Origin: JACVRW01 sp963771715
GTDB taxonomy: Bacteria; Actinomycetota; Thermoleophilia; Solirubrobacterales; Thermoleophilaceae
Assembly: GCA_963771715.1 (NCBI GenBank)
Contig: CAVYUQ010000003.1
Span: 186,001-250,000, forward strand
Reading direction: 5' to 3'
Length of the DNA: 64,000 nucleotides
In this document: one piece after another, positions 38,986 through 47,973 of the stretch
Layout of the letters: each line of letters begins with the position of its first letter
Position numbering within the stretch: the stretch's first letter is position 1
Translations under genes and position numbers: made by a program
Notes under the pieces: generated by a model
What the model was told of the DNA's origin: nothing
The model's input: only the letters and a program-made list of their open reading frames with translations
The model's database searches: none

Positions 38986-40398
38986 ATGGCTACTCGACAG
39001 GCACCGCCGCTTGAGACGATCGCGTTCGACGAGCTCGGCGGATCGTTTCGCGGGGAGCTGCTGCTCCCGACCAGCCCCGCCTACGACACGGCCCGCAGGA
39101 TCTGGAATGGCGCGATTGACCGCAATCCGGCCTGCATCGCTCGCTGCACGGGCGTGGCCGATGTGGTCGCGGCGGTGCGCTTCGCGCGCGACCGTGACCT
39201 CGAGATCGCCGTACGAGGCGGGGGCCACAACGTGGCCGGCACCGCTGTGTGCGACGGCGGGATCGTGATCGACCTCTCGGCGATGCGCGCCGTCTCGGTT
39301 GATCCCGTCAAGCGTTCGGCTTTCGTGCAAGGCGGTGCCCTGTGGGGAGATGTGGACCACGAGACACAGGCGCACGGTCTGGCCACCACGGGCGGCATCG
39401 TGGGCCACACCGGGGTCGGCGGCCTCAGCCTGGGTGGCGGCATTGGCTGGCTCATGCGCAAGCACGGGCTCACCGTCGACAACCTCGTGGCGGCCGAGGT
39501 GGTCACGGCCGAGGGCGAGATCATCCGGGCGTCGGCCAATGATCACCCCGACCTGTTCTGGGCGCTGCGAGGCGGAGGCGGGAACTTCGGCGTCGTCAGC
39601 TCGTTCCAGTTCGCGCTGCACCCGGTGGGCCCCACCGTCATGGCCGGACCGGTGTTCTGGGCGGCCGAGGACACCACTGACGTCCTGCGCTTCTACCGTG
39701 AGTTCGTCACCGACGCGCCTGACGAGCTCGGGAACGTCATCCGGCTCGGCACGATCCCACCGCTGCCGGTGGTCGACGAGGACCTGCACTTCCGGCCGGC
39801 GATCGCGGTGGCCAGCTGCTACGCCGGATCCGTAGAGGACGGCGAGCGTGCCGTCCGTGCGCTCCGCGAGTTCGGGACGCCACTCGTCGACCTCGTCGAA
39901 CCCACGCGGTACGTCGACCACCAGAGCGGCATCGACGACACCGTCCCCCACGGGTGGCACTACTACTGGAAGGCCACGAACCTCGCCAGCCTGTCCGACG
40001 AGGTCATCGACACCATCGCCGAGCACGCCTACAACGCCACCTCCCCGAGGTCGTACGCGGCTGTGTTCCACATGGGTGGCGCGGTCGCCCGAGCACCTCG
40101 GGAGGCCACGGCCTACCCTGGGCGCGACGTGGAGCACAACATCATCATCGACGCAGCCTGGCTCCCGGAACAGGACGACACCGTCGGCGCTGCGGAGGCT
40201 GCGTGGGCACGAACATTCCTCGACGCCCTGCACCCCCACCGGGCCGGCGTCTACGTGAACTTCCTCGACTCCGACGATGACACGAGCCGCGTGCGCGAGG
40301 CCTACGGCGACGACACGTACCGGCGGCTCGCCGAAGTGAAAGCCAAGTACGACCCCGAGAACGTCTTCCACCACAACAAGAACATCCAGCCCGGCTGA
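38986..40398 (+). CDS. FAD-linked oxidoreductase, berberine-bridge-enzyme type
   Basis: A 470-residue flavoprotein: FAD-binding domain with the covalent-flavin histidine motif AVRGGGHNVAGTAVC, GGIVGHTGVGGLSLGGGIGW, and the BBE C-terminus YDPENVFHHNKNIQP. The second covalent-link cysteine of bicovalent members is His/Thr here (VGHTGVGG), so FAD is probably held by one bond. It oxidises an alcohol, sugar or aromatic compound. Control by the adjacent HxlR regulator is likely. Confidence 0.9.
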   Translation: MATRQAPPLETIAFDELGGSFRGELLLPTSPAYDTARRIWNGAIDRNPACIARCTGVADVVAAVRFARDRDLEIAVRGGGHNVAGTAVCDGGIVIDLSAMRAVSVDPVKRSAFVQGGALWGDVDHETQAHGLATTGGIVGHTGVGGLSLGGGIGWLMRKHGLTVDNLVAAEVVTAEGEIIRASANDHPDLFWALRGGGGNFGVVSSFQFALHPVGPTVMAGPVFWAAEDTTDVLRFYREFVTDAPDELGNVIRLGTIPPLPVVDEDLHFRPAIAVASCYAGSVEDGERAVRALREFGTPLVDLVEPTRYVDHQSGIDDTVPHGWHYYWKATNLASLSDEVIDTIAEHAYNATSPRSYAAVFHMGGAVARAPREATAYPGRDVEHNIIIDAAWLPEQDDTVGAAEAAWARTFLDALHPHRAGVYVNFLDSDDDTSRVREAYGDDTYRRLAEVKAKYDPENVFHHNKNIQPG

Positions 40399-40702
40399 CG
40401 CCCACGCCAGGCCGGTCGGCCAAAGGGTTTCAGAAGGTGGCCCAGGCGAGCCCCGCTCGACCGTCGAACCCGCTCAAGCGCGGTTCTAAAGCGACCGCGT
40501 CGCGAGCTGTGCATCTCAGGGCGAGCACGGCAGCGACGAGGAATACGCCCCCACACCCGCGTCCTAGCGCGACCGGCGTGTGCGGTCCGCCTGGCTGTCG
40601 ACGGGGGCGTCACTCCTCACTAGTCCCTTCAGCGCGACCCGGGGACGGCGTTCGACGGTGTGCCTGGAATCCCGGGCACCGTCAAATCGGCCGTTCGCGT
40701 TC
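40399..40702. other. Gap between convergent genes
   Basis: No supported gene. Short GC-rich frames only. Confidence 0.4.
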
Positions 40703-42333
40703 CTACCGACGCGTGAAGAAGACCGTCTGGGAGGCCGCGCCGGTGGTGCCGCCCGTGAACGCAAAGTTCCGTGTCTCGCCGGGGTTGAAGAAAAGGGCCT
40801 TGGCAGCGAGGCATCGCGTGAGGTTCAGGCTGTAGGTGAGGGTGTTCGCCGGGTTGGCGGGCCGGTCTGGGGCCAGGTCGGTGAACCCGCCGATCGACGG
40901 GTCGAGCGGCTCGTCCCCGGTATACGGGCCTTTGACGAGGTTCGGATCCCGCGAGGAGAACGCGTTTTGCGGGCAGTAACCCGAATCGGCTCCCTCGGCG
41001 CTCCCCGCGAAATAGCCGAGCCGGCCGATGTCGATCCACTCGCACGGTGGTGTGGTGTCCAGGCATGCCTCCCCCGCGATCGGTCGGCGCTGCGGCCGCC
41101 AGAAGGTCAGCGTCACGATCACGTCGCCGTTCGGGCCGGCCGTGACGGGGAGCCGTTGTCCGGCGTGGTCCCCGGCGCGCCAGCGGCGACCGGATAGGAG
41201 ATCGTCGCGGCGTTGCCCCGCCCGTCGCTGTAGGAGACGAGCGCGGGGACGGTGGCGAAGACGTACTGGACGGTGGTGGTGAGCTGGGTCTCCACGCCGC
41301 CCGTGGTGACGCGCTCGATCAAGAGGTCGCCGGTGCCGATCTGGGCCGTCGTGGCACCGTGGAGGAGCACCATCGTTGTTTTGGCCTGTAGCGGCTGGAG
41401 CGTCCCGAAGCCATCGCCGTCCGGGTCGCAGCAGTCGGGGAACGCCGGAAAGGCGGAGGGATCGACGTTGCCGGGTAGTAGAAGCCTGCCGGTGCCGCGG
41501 CGGGAGCAGTAGACGAGACCGCCCACGCTCGGGTCGGCTCTGCTCTGGGCGCGGCCGCAGTCGAGTTCGACGGAGTCACCGCGCACAAACCCGATCTTGA
41601 GCGCGCCACCGCTGGAGAGCAGCGCGTCGGCCTGTGCGGTGGTGGGGGCCGCTGCGTTGGCGTTCACGGTCTGGGTAAGCTGAGCGTCGAGCCCCGCGAA
41701 GGTGCCGAACTCCTCGTCGACGAAGACCTCGCTGGCGCGCGCGGCGCGCGTGCGCGAGAGCTCGAAGTCGTCGAGGATCAGGTCGCCGTCGTCGTCGATG
41801 TCGAGCGGGTTGGGGATGCCGTCGCGGTCGCGGTCCCGGGATACGAAGGAGCGCGGCGGCTTCGAGCGGACGCGACCGAAGACGCCGGCGCCGATCGGGA
41901 CGCCTCGTCTGGCGCGCGCCCAGCGTGTCGCGTCAACCCACCCTCGCCGAAGCCGACGCGCGAGCCTCGCATAACCTGAGCGCACCCTGATCCTGCCGAG
42001 CCTGGCTCCCGCCCGCACGCCCACGATCGCGCGTGCGCCGTCGCGCCGAATCACCACCGGGCCCGCGTAGACACCGTCCGGGGCCCGCAGGTGCAGGGTC
42101 ACCCGCTTGGCCGGCGGCGCGATCCGGAACGTCCCCCGCGCGGCGCGCGCCGACGTCGCCTCGCCGTTGGCCGCGACCGCGATCACCGTGTGGCCCGGCT
42201 CACTCAGCTTGCCGGTGATGGACCTCGGCCTGCCGCTGGCGGGAACGCTCGCGAGCAAGAGCGCGAGCGAGGCGACCATACACAAGCCGAGAGGGCGGGT
42301 TATCGAAGGCACTGCGACCCCTTCGCCGCTCAT
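40703..42333 (-). CDS. Secreted protein with thrombospondin-type-3-like calcium repeat, paralogue A, frameshifted
   Basis: About 540 residues, with a signal peptide (LGLCMVASLALLLASVPASG), a beta domain (ITGKLSEPGHTVIAVAANGE), a basic linker, the calcium-loop motif RDRDGIPNPLDIDDDGDLIL, and a C-terminal region with conserved cysteines (ELDCG, GGLVYC, FPDCCD) and TLTFWRPQRRPIA. One indel near 41150 splits it. It is clearly homologous along its length to the gene at 46205-47848, including FATVPALVSY and YPVAAG. The start is uncertain: ATG 42333, a downstream GTG, or the longer frame to 42384. Function unknown. Confidence 0.78.
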
Positions 42334-42489
42334 GCTACGCCCGTTGCCGCGCCCGAGCCAGTGGCTCGCGGCGTTAAGGAGCATGCCCTCATCGCCTGCC
42401 AGTCACGGATCGAAGAACGGGAGGGACGGTACGCCTTATCCGGCGCCCGAGAGAAGCGTCACCGACCGTCTAGGAGCTGTCCGGTGGGA

Positions 42490-42831
42490 TCAGTCGTCGT
42501 CGCCGGGCCCCTCGTCGTCGCCCGGCCCGTCGTCGTCGCCGGCCTGGCCGACCACATCGAAGTCGCGATCGACGTGTACCTCCACCTGGCTCCCGTCGTC
42601 GCGCTTGACCTCGACCTCGAAGGCGCCGCCGCCGTCCCCGTCCTGTCGCTCGATCTCGCTGACGGTTCCGCCGCCGACGGCCTCGAGCGCAGCGCTCTTG
42701 GCCTTCTCGGCGGCCGCGCCGGTGACCTGTTCCTCTGACTCGCCGCCGACGGCGTAGGCAATGCCGACACCGCCCGCGGCCAGAACAGTGGCGGCCCCGG
42801 CGATGGCAACGACCTTTCGACTGACCCTCAT
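42490..42831 (-). CDS. PepSY-domain protein
   Basis: A 113-residue exported protein: N-terminal hydrophobic signal (KVVAIAGAATVLAAGGVGIA), one PepSY domain (AAEKAKSAALEAVGGGTVSE, then AFEVEVKRDDGSQVEVHVDR, DFDVVG) and a Gly/Asp-rich end. PepSY domains inhibit peptidases or sense metals at the cell surface. No sensor-kinase neighbour here. Confidence 0.82.
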   Translation of the reverse strand: MRVSRKVVAIAGAATVLAAGGVGIAYAVGGESEEQVTGAAAEKAKSAALEAVGGGTVSEIERQDGDGGGAFEVEVKRDDGSQVEVHVDRDFDVVGQAGDDDGPGDDEGPGDDD

Positions 42832-42918
42832 CGCTATCTCCCAACTCTCGCTTCCGCGTCCGTTTCTACGGACACTCGATGAAATGAAGATGAGGAGGGG
42901 GTGTCTCTCAAGGCAGCC

Positions 42919-43293
42919 TCATCCCCCGGCGCCCTGCACCCCGCGCAGCAGTTCTGCGTTGCTCTCGCGAAAGGCCCGCTCCTTTTCGGCCTGAATGAGG
43001 TCCTCGACGGGGACGATGTGCTTTTCCTCACAGGCCACGTCGGCGCTGGCGACCTCCAGCTCGAGTCGACGCAGCGCGGCCAGCACGGCCGGGGCGTAGG
43101 GGCCGTCCGAGGTATGGCTTGCGAACTCGCCCGGGGCAGACTCTCCGGGGGCAGGGGCCCGACGATCGCGGCGAGTCGCCGCTGGGTGCTGGCGCTGCGG
43201 GTGCCGCGTGAACGTACAGCGTCGCCTGGCGGCATTTGGCCGCCCGACCTCGGCCTGATGCGGCGACCGCTCCACTTCGGCCTGAAAGGACAC
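42919..43293 (-). CDS. Hypothetical protein
   Basis: A 124-residue frame whose second half looks genuine (LAALRRLELEVASADVACEE, then VEDLIQAEKERAFRESNAEL), an amphipathic helical segment. The first half is Arg/Pro-rich and may be out of frame. No family recognised. Confidence 0.4.
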   Translation of the reverse strand: MSFQAEVERSPHQAEVGRPNAARRRCTFTRHPQRQHPAATRRDRRAPAPGESAPGEFASHTSDGPYAPAVLAALRRLELEVASADVACEEKHIVPVEDLIQAEKERAFRESNAELLRGVQGAGG

Positions 43294-43447
43294 CTCGGAG
43301 GCGGCCGGCTGCTCCGACCGAGCCGGTGTGATCGCCGCCGCCTGCCGGTAGTCGCCGCGCTCTCATCGCTGTCTCATGCCCGGCGCGAAAAGCTTGGCGC
43401 GCAAACCGGCGGTCAGACGGCGCCCTACTGAAGGGAGAGATGTTCAC

Positions 43448-44254
43448 ATGCCGATCTACGCACACCGAATCTGGACGAAGCCTCGCGCGCTGTTCGCCGT
43501 GGCGGCGGCCGCGGCGGCGGTGTTCGCGGCCGCCGGGCTGGGCGGCGTCGAATCGCCGCAGGCCGCGAGCGCGGGGGACCCGTGCGAGGCGAGCGGCAAG
43601 AGGGCTCAGATCGCGACAGCCAAGCTTCTCATCGAGTACAACGCGACCGACAACGACATCGGCGTGCATGGCGCGTTCGACGACCAGGGCTGGTCCAAGC
43701 TCTGTGTCTACAGCCCTGACGGCCGCCCGCTGCTCACCGTGAGCCCCGAGGGGCAGCTGCGGGATCTCACAATGGGTGGGATCTTCTTCGAGTCGCGGGA
43801 GCCTCCGGCCTCGGAGTTCTCGTTCGCGGATCTGGAGGCGAAGTTCCCCGAGGGCATGTACGGGGTCCGTGCGCTCAGCTTCGACGGCAGGCTGCTGACG
43901 GGCCGCGCGACGTTCACGCACGACGTGCCGGTGGCTCCGACGGTTACCGCGCCGGCGGACGGCGCCGTGGTCCAAGCCAATGACGTGGTCGTCAGATGGG
44001 ATGACGTTACGCAGACCGTCGCCGGCGATCCGGTGACGATCACGGGCTACGAGGTGATCGTCACCAAGATCAAGCACGACGATCCCCACGGCTTCTCGCA
44101 GCCGATCTACGACGTGCACGTCCCGCCGGACCGCAACGCGCTGCCGGTCCCCGAGGAGTTCTTCGAGCCGCGGACGGAGTACGAGCTCGAGGTGTTGGCG
44201 CTCGAGACGAGCGGCAACCAGACGATCACGGGCGGCTCGTTCACGACCGAGTGA
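43448..44254 (+). CDS. Secreted protein with fibronectin-type-III-like domain
   Basis: A 268-residue protein with a signal peptide (RALFAVAAAAAAVFAAAGLG). The mature N-terminus holds two cysteines (DPCEASGK, LCVYSPDG), and the C-terminal half is Fn3-like (PTVTAPADGAVVQANDVVVR, ITGYEVIVTK, FFEPRTEYELEVLALETSGN). The start is fixed by GAAGGGAGAG. It probably acts at the cell surface. Role unknown. Confidence 0.75.
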   Translation: MPIYAHRIWTKPRALFAVAAAAAAVFAAAGLGGVESPQAASAGDPCEASGKRAQIATAKLLIEYNATDNDIGVHGAFDDQGWSKLCVYSPDGRPLLTVSPEGQLRDLTMGGIFFESREPPASEFSFADLEAKFPEGMYGVRALSFDGRLLTGRATFTHDVPVAPTVTAPADGAVVQANDVVVRWDDVTQTVAGDPVTITGYEVIVTKIKHDDPHGFSQPIYDVHVPPDRNALPVPEEFFEPRTEYELEVLALETSGNQTITGGSFTTE

Positions 44255-44368
44255 TCTCATAGGCATCGACCGCCTTGTGAAACATCTCAACGTTCTGCCC
44301 CGACATCGCCCCGCGCAGTATCCCGCTGCCCACTCGGTGACGTCCAAGTGACGACCTGCGGCCGCTTC

Positions 44369-44403
44369 CGCCGGAGGTCGCGGGTTCGAGTCCCGTCGCT
44401 CGC
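44369..44403 (+). repeat. Third partial copy of the tRNA-Asp 3' end
   Basis: 35 bases (CGCCGGAGGTCGCGGGTTCG and onwards) are identical to 23770-23804, the T-arm and acceptor end of tRNA-Asp. No D-arm or anticodon arm is upstream, so it is not a tRNA gene. It is likely an old attachment site. Confidence 0.75.
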
Positions 44404-44435
44404 CGCCGAAGGCGGGGCGCGCATCACCGCTCAGA

Positions 44436-44936
44436 TCAATCCCGAGGCTCCTCGGCGTCTGAGGGGTGAGCGGCCTCGAGAGCTTCGAGGTCGTCTCGAT
44501 CCCGCGGTCTGTCGGAGGCCCGCTTCATCGCGAGTAGGGCGTCGAGCGAACACACACGGACGACGGTGCCCCCGAGATCCACGGCCACGGCGCCGGCGTC
44601 CAGCTGCGAGAAGCGTGGAACCTGAGGCAGCCCCTGCAGAACATCGACCGGGCCGAGATCGGTAGCGACGAGCGTGCGGTCGCCCGCCGCGAGGAAGGTT
44701 CGGATCGCGCTGGCGGCGAGTCGCCCTTGATCCGTCTCGACCCGGCCGCCGGCCTCCTCCAGGACACCGGCGAGCCGGTCGAGGTTGCCGCGGTCTGGGT
44801 CGGGGACGAGATCCACATCCTGCGTGCCTCGGACGTAACCCCACGCATTCACCGCGAGTCCCCCGACAATCACGAAGCGCACCTCCGCGGCGACCAGTCG
44901 GTCGAGCAGCTCGCGCAGATGTAGTTCGGGGGTCAC
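44436..44936 (-). CDS. Nucleotidyltransferase (MNT/AbiEii-like), putative toxin of a TA-like pair
   Basis: A 166-residue protein with the nucleotidyltransferase core: FVIVGGLAVNAWGYVRGTQD (GG then GxxRxTxD) and DVDLVPDPD (metal-binding Asp pair). DDLEALEAA at the end resembles AbiEii-like proteins. The start at GTG 44936 overlaps the upstream small gene by four bases (GTGA). Similar pairs are toxin-antitoxin or defence modules, but the role is unproven here. Confidence 0.75.
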   Translation of the reverse strand: MTPELHLRELLDRLVAAEVRFVIVGGLAVNAWGYVRGTQDVDLVPDPDRGNLDRLAGVLEEAGGRVETDQGRLAASAIRTFLAAGDRTLVATDLGPVDVLQGLPQVPRFSQLDAGAVAVDLGGTVVRVCSLDALLAMKRASDRPRDRDDLEALEAAHPSDAEEPRD

Positions 44937-45115
44937 CGCCGGGCGGCGCCGCGAAACCTCGAGAGGAACTCGCTCAGCGCAAGCCCCTCGGCGAGGTTTA
45001 CGGCGGGCGAGCGACGCCCCTGCTCGCGTAGCCGGCGGAGGCGCACGAGCTCGTTCAGCCGCCAGGGGTCGGCCGTGCCCGCGGCGGGAGTCTTCGAGGG
45101 TCGAGGCTGGCTCAC
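44933..45115 (-). CDS. Small helical partner of the nucleotidyltransferase
   Basis: A 60-residue protein from GTG 45115: MSQPRPSKTP, then WRLNELVRLRRLREQGRRSP and AVNLAEGLALSEFLSRFRGA. It matches the short helical proteins that precede nucleotidyltransferase genes in actinobacteria and may act as the cognate antitoxin. Translationally coupled. Confidence 0.65.
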   Translation of the reverse strand: MSQPRPSKTPAAGTADPWRLNELVRLRRLREQGRRSPAVNLAEGLALSEFLSRFRGAARR

Positions 45116-45240
45116 CGCGCTGAACTCTACGTGCTCGGGCGGCGTCAGGAGAAGTGACGCGGAGGTGACGCATGGCTCCAGATTTCGCTCTACAGCGGGC
45201 CTCGCTTTATGCTCGCCGCACCCGTCGAGGAGGTGTGCGC

Positions 45241-45675
45241 GTGACCGCATTGAAGGAGTTCGACCAGGCAATCGAAGCGAGCCACCGGGCGCTGGATGAG
45301 TTCGCGAAAGGGGATCCGAGCGCGTTCTTCGAGCTCTACAGCGACCGTGGAGACGCCACCCTGGCAAACCCGTTCGGTCCGCCCGCCCGCGGCCGGAGTG
45401 AGATCGAAGAGGCCGGACGGCGAGCGGGGTCGAACTACCGCGACGGTCGGGCGGTCGAATTCGAGAACTTCGCCAAATGCGTGACAGCGGACCTCGCATA
45501 CATCGTCGAGATCGAGCGGCTCGAGGCCAAGGTCGGCGGGAGCGAGGAGGTCACTCCTGTTGCTCTGCGCGTGACGAGCATCTTTCGCCTTGAAGACGGC
45601 ACCTGGAAGATCGTGCATCGCCACGCGGATCCGATAACGACCCGCCGGTCGGCGGAATCCGTGATCCAGACCTAG
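45241..45675 (+). CDS. SnoaL/NTF2-like protein
   Basis: A 144-residue cone-fold protein of the DUF4440/SnoaL type (IEASHRALDEFAKGDPSAFF, SNYRDGRAVEFENFAKCVTA, WKIVHRHADPITTRRSAES). GTG 45241 follows a strong GAGGAGGT site. Substrate or partner unknown. It ends before a strong terminator. Confidence 0.82.
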   Translation: MTALKEFDQAIEASHRALDEFAKGDPSAFFELYSDRGDATLANPFGPPARGRSEIEEAGRRAGSNYRDGRAVEFENFAKCVTADLAYIVEIERLEAKVGGSEEVTPVALRVTSIFRLEDGTWKIVHRHADPITTRRSAESVIQT

Positions 45676-45690
45676 CTCCAAGTGACGGCC

Positions 45691-45718
45691 GCAGAGGGCG
45701 GCCGGAGCCGCCCTCTGC
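45691..45718. terminator. Strong bidirectional terminator hairpin
   Basis: A 12-bp perfect stem GCAGAGGGCGGC / GCCGCCCTCTGC with a CGGA loop between two convergent genes. Confidence 0.8.
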
Positions 45719-45730
45719 CCCTGTCGGCTG

Positions 45731-46171
45731 CTACATCGGGCCGGCCTGCTTGCACAGCCCGGGCTTGTTCTCGGTCCGCCCGAGGTCCTTGACCCAGCGG
45801 TTGGCCACCAGGGCCGGCGGGTTGTACGGGCCGGTCGACACGTCCCTGCAGTCGAACCTGCCGTTCTCGAACGCCCTGTTGTAGGCGATCAGATGCTCCT
45901 CGGACTGGTCGAAGACGACGATCCCGTCCGTCAGGTTGTTCCGCGAGTTATTGTGGTCGACCTCGGTGCCTCCGGCCGGGCTCGTGAAGATCCCGATGCC
46001 GTCCTCGTTCATGAACACGTCGTTGTGGTGGACGCGCGTCGGACCGGGCTGGGAGCTGAGCAGGATTCCGGTCGCCACTGTGCCCGCCGGGGTGTAGATG
46101 TTCTGCGAGACCTTGTTGTGGTGCACGTCTCCCTCGGCGTCCGCGCACCCAAACGGGTTTGTGGCGAAATC
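45731..46171 (-). pseudogene. Right-handed parallel beta-helix protein, 5'-truncated
   Basis: The frame holds beta-helix repeats with the Asn/His ladder: VHHNKVSQNIYTPAG, RVHHNDVFMNEDGIGIFTS, EVDHNNSRNNLTDGIVVFDQ, and a C-terminal cap with two cysteines. The frame continues left of its first ATG as CADAEGDV and then is lost in the promoter of the divergent gene. There is no signal peptide, so the N-terminal part is missing. Confidence 0.7.
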
Positions 46172-46204
46172 CTGTGCACTATTGCCCCGGTGTAGGATCG
46201 CGCC

Positions 46205-47848
46205 ATGGGACTGCCAGTGCGGTCCAGGGCTCGGGTCGGTGCGGCGTGCCTCGGAACGCTGCTCGCGGGTCTCGCCGCAAGCGCGCCGGCTTCAGCAGCT
46301 CCCAAGCGGATCACCGGCCAGCTGAGCAAGCCCGGCTACACGGTCATCGCGGTTGCCGCGAACGGCAGGGCGAAGGCTGTACGAGCAAGCCGGCGAAGGT
46401 TCAGGCTCACCCCGCCCGGGAGGAGCGTGACTCTCCACCTGCGCACGGCGAGAGGCTCGTACGGCGGCCCGATCGTCGTCGGCGGCAGGGGCAGGGTCGC
46501 GATCGTGGGTGTGAAGGCGGGCGCCAGGCTCGGCAGGATCAGGGTCCGCCGTGGCTACGCGCGGGTCACGAGGAGGCTCCCCGCGACGTCGCTGGATGCC
46601 AGACGCAGGGCACGCGCGAGGAAGGGCGTGCCGATTGGCGCCAGGCGCTTCGGGAGGGTCCGTTCGAAACTCCTGCGTAGCGGCGCGCCCGGAGACCGCG
46701 ACCTCGACGGGATTCCGGACGTGCTCGACATAGATGACGACGGGGACCTGACCCTCGACAGCCTCGAGCGTCTTGGCACGTCGGCTGCGGCGGCGGCGGC
46801 CGGGGCGGCTCAAGCGCCCGGTGAGCTCTTCGACGTCCTCACCACCTTGTCGCTCGAGCTGGAGCGCACCGCGAACGCCAACTCCGCGCCGCCCGGCTCG
46901 CCCCTGACCGTCGGGCAGATCGACACCGCTCTCGCGAGTTCCGGACGGCTGCTGATCGAGATCATGCCCGGCGACTCCCCAGAGCTCGACTGCGGGGGAA
47001 CTCCGAATTCGGCTCCACCGCCGCCACTCGTGGGAGGTCTCGTCTACTGCTCCACGGGAGGGACCGGCAGGATCTTCCGGGGAGGCGCGATGCCGTTTCC
47101 GGACTGCTGTGACACCGAGGATCCGCCCGACGGCTTCGGCACGCTCACGCCCGACCCGGGCTCACCTCCCCCGCCGGCCACGCCCTTCTTCGCCCTCGCC
47201 CATGGAGCGGGCACCTCGCAGATCGGGACCGGCAACTTCCTGATCCAGCGCGTGAGCCGGGGTGGCGCCCAGGTCGCGTTCCTGACCGCGCTTGAGTTCG
47301 TGTTCGCCACCGTTCCGGCGCTGGTGTCGTACCACGACATGGCTGGGAACTCGGCAAGCGTGTCCTACCCGGTCGCCGCGGGCGGCGTGGGCACCATGGC
47401 GAATGGGTTCCCCGTTGCGCCAGGTGCCGACGGCAAGGTCGTCCTGACCCTGACCTTCTGGAGGCCGCAGCGCGAGCCCATCGCGCCCGAGCCGGGACCG
47501 TGGACGGACGTGGGTGGGCTCACCTACTCGACGGTGGTGCAGCACATCGGCATCCCGCCGGCCGGGACGACGGTGGGGCAACCCTGTCCGCAGAGCACTT
47601 ACTCGGCAGCTTCCGATCAACCACTGGCGCCGCCCACGGCGGGAGGCTCTGGGCTCACGGACCTGAGCGGTGACGAGCCCGCGAGCCCGCAGAACACGCT
47701 CACCTACACGGTCGCCGTGACCGATTGCCTCACGTCGCTGGGGAAGTCGTGGAGCTCCGGCGAGGCAAGCATCCACTTCGGTGCCGACGCCGCACGCCCG
47801 GGAGTGGGTGCCGGCACTTCACAGACCGCCTGGTTCAGGCTGCCCTAG
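46205..47848 (+). CDS. Secreted protein with thrombospondin-type-3-like calcium repeat, paralogue B
   Basis: A 547-residue intact protein: signal peptide (GAACLGTLLAGLAASAPASA), beta domain (RITGQLSKPGYTVIAVAANG), basic linker, calcium-loop motif GDRDLDGIPDVLDIDDDGDL, then a cysteine-containing C-terminal region (PELDCGG, GGLVYCSTGGTG, FPDCCDTED) and VLTLTFWRPQREPIAPEPG. It is the paralogue of the gene at 40703-42333, in opposite orientation. No catalytic motif seen. Perhaps a surface or spore-coat-type structural protein. Confidence 0.82.
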   Translation: MGLPVRSRARVGAACLGTLLAGLAASAPASAAPKRITGQLSKPGYTVIAVAANGRAKAVRASRRRFRLTPPGRSVTLHLRTARGSYGGPIVVGGRGRVAIVGVKAGARLGRIRVRRGYARVTRRLPATSLDARRRARARKGVPIGARRFGRVRSKLLRSGAPGDRDLDGIPDVLDIDDDGDLTLDSLERLGTSAAAAAAGAAQAPGELFDVLTTLSLELERTANANSAPPGSPLTVGQIDTALASSGRLLIEIMPGDSPELDCGGTPNSAPPPPLVGGLVYCSTGGTGRIFRGGAMPFPDCCDTEDPPDGFGTLTPDPGSPPPPATPFFALAHGAGTSQIGTGNFLIQRVSRGGAQVAFLTALEFVFATVPALVSYHDMAGNSASVSYPVAAGGVGTMANGFPVAPGADGKVVLTLTFWRPQREPIAPEPGPWTDVGGLTYSTVVQHIGIPPAGTTVGQPCPQSTYSAASDQPLAPPTAGGSGLTDLSGDEPASPQNTLTYTVAVTDCLTSLGKSWSSGEASIHFGADAARPGVGAGTSQTAWFRLP

Positions 47849-47973
47849 GAGCCGCCGCCTCTGCGGCGCTCCCGGATCTGGGTGATCCCCAGCCACACGA
47901 GGAAGGCCACCACCGGCAGGAAGTAGGCGATCGTGGTGAGCCAGTGGCCGGCGTGGGCGATCTGGAAGGTCAT
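47845..47973 (-). CDS. Small single-helix membrane protein
   Basis: A 42-residue protein: MTFQIAHAGHWLTTIAYFLP, then VVAFLVWLGITQIRERRRGG. One membrane helix and a basic end. It starts in an ATGA overlap with the large membrane protein, so it is a real coupled gene and probably its subunit. Confidence 0.75.
   Translation of the reverse strand: MTFQIAHAGHWLTTIAYFLPVVAFLVWLGITQIRERRRGGGS

Noticed and set aside
44340..44405. A second tRNA gene at the third repeat
   Set aside because: No D-arm or anticodon arm; only the T-arm and acceptor half are present.
44348..44665. Plus-strand frame through the third tRNA remnant
   Set aside because: Its N-terminus is the usual false translation of a tRNA T-arm, and the rest is antisense to the nucleotidyltransferase.
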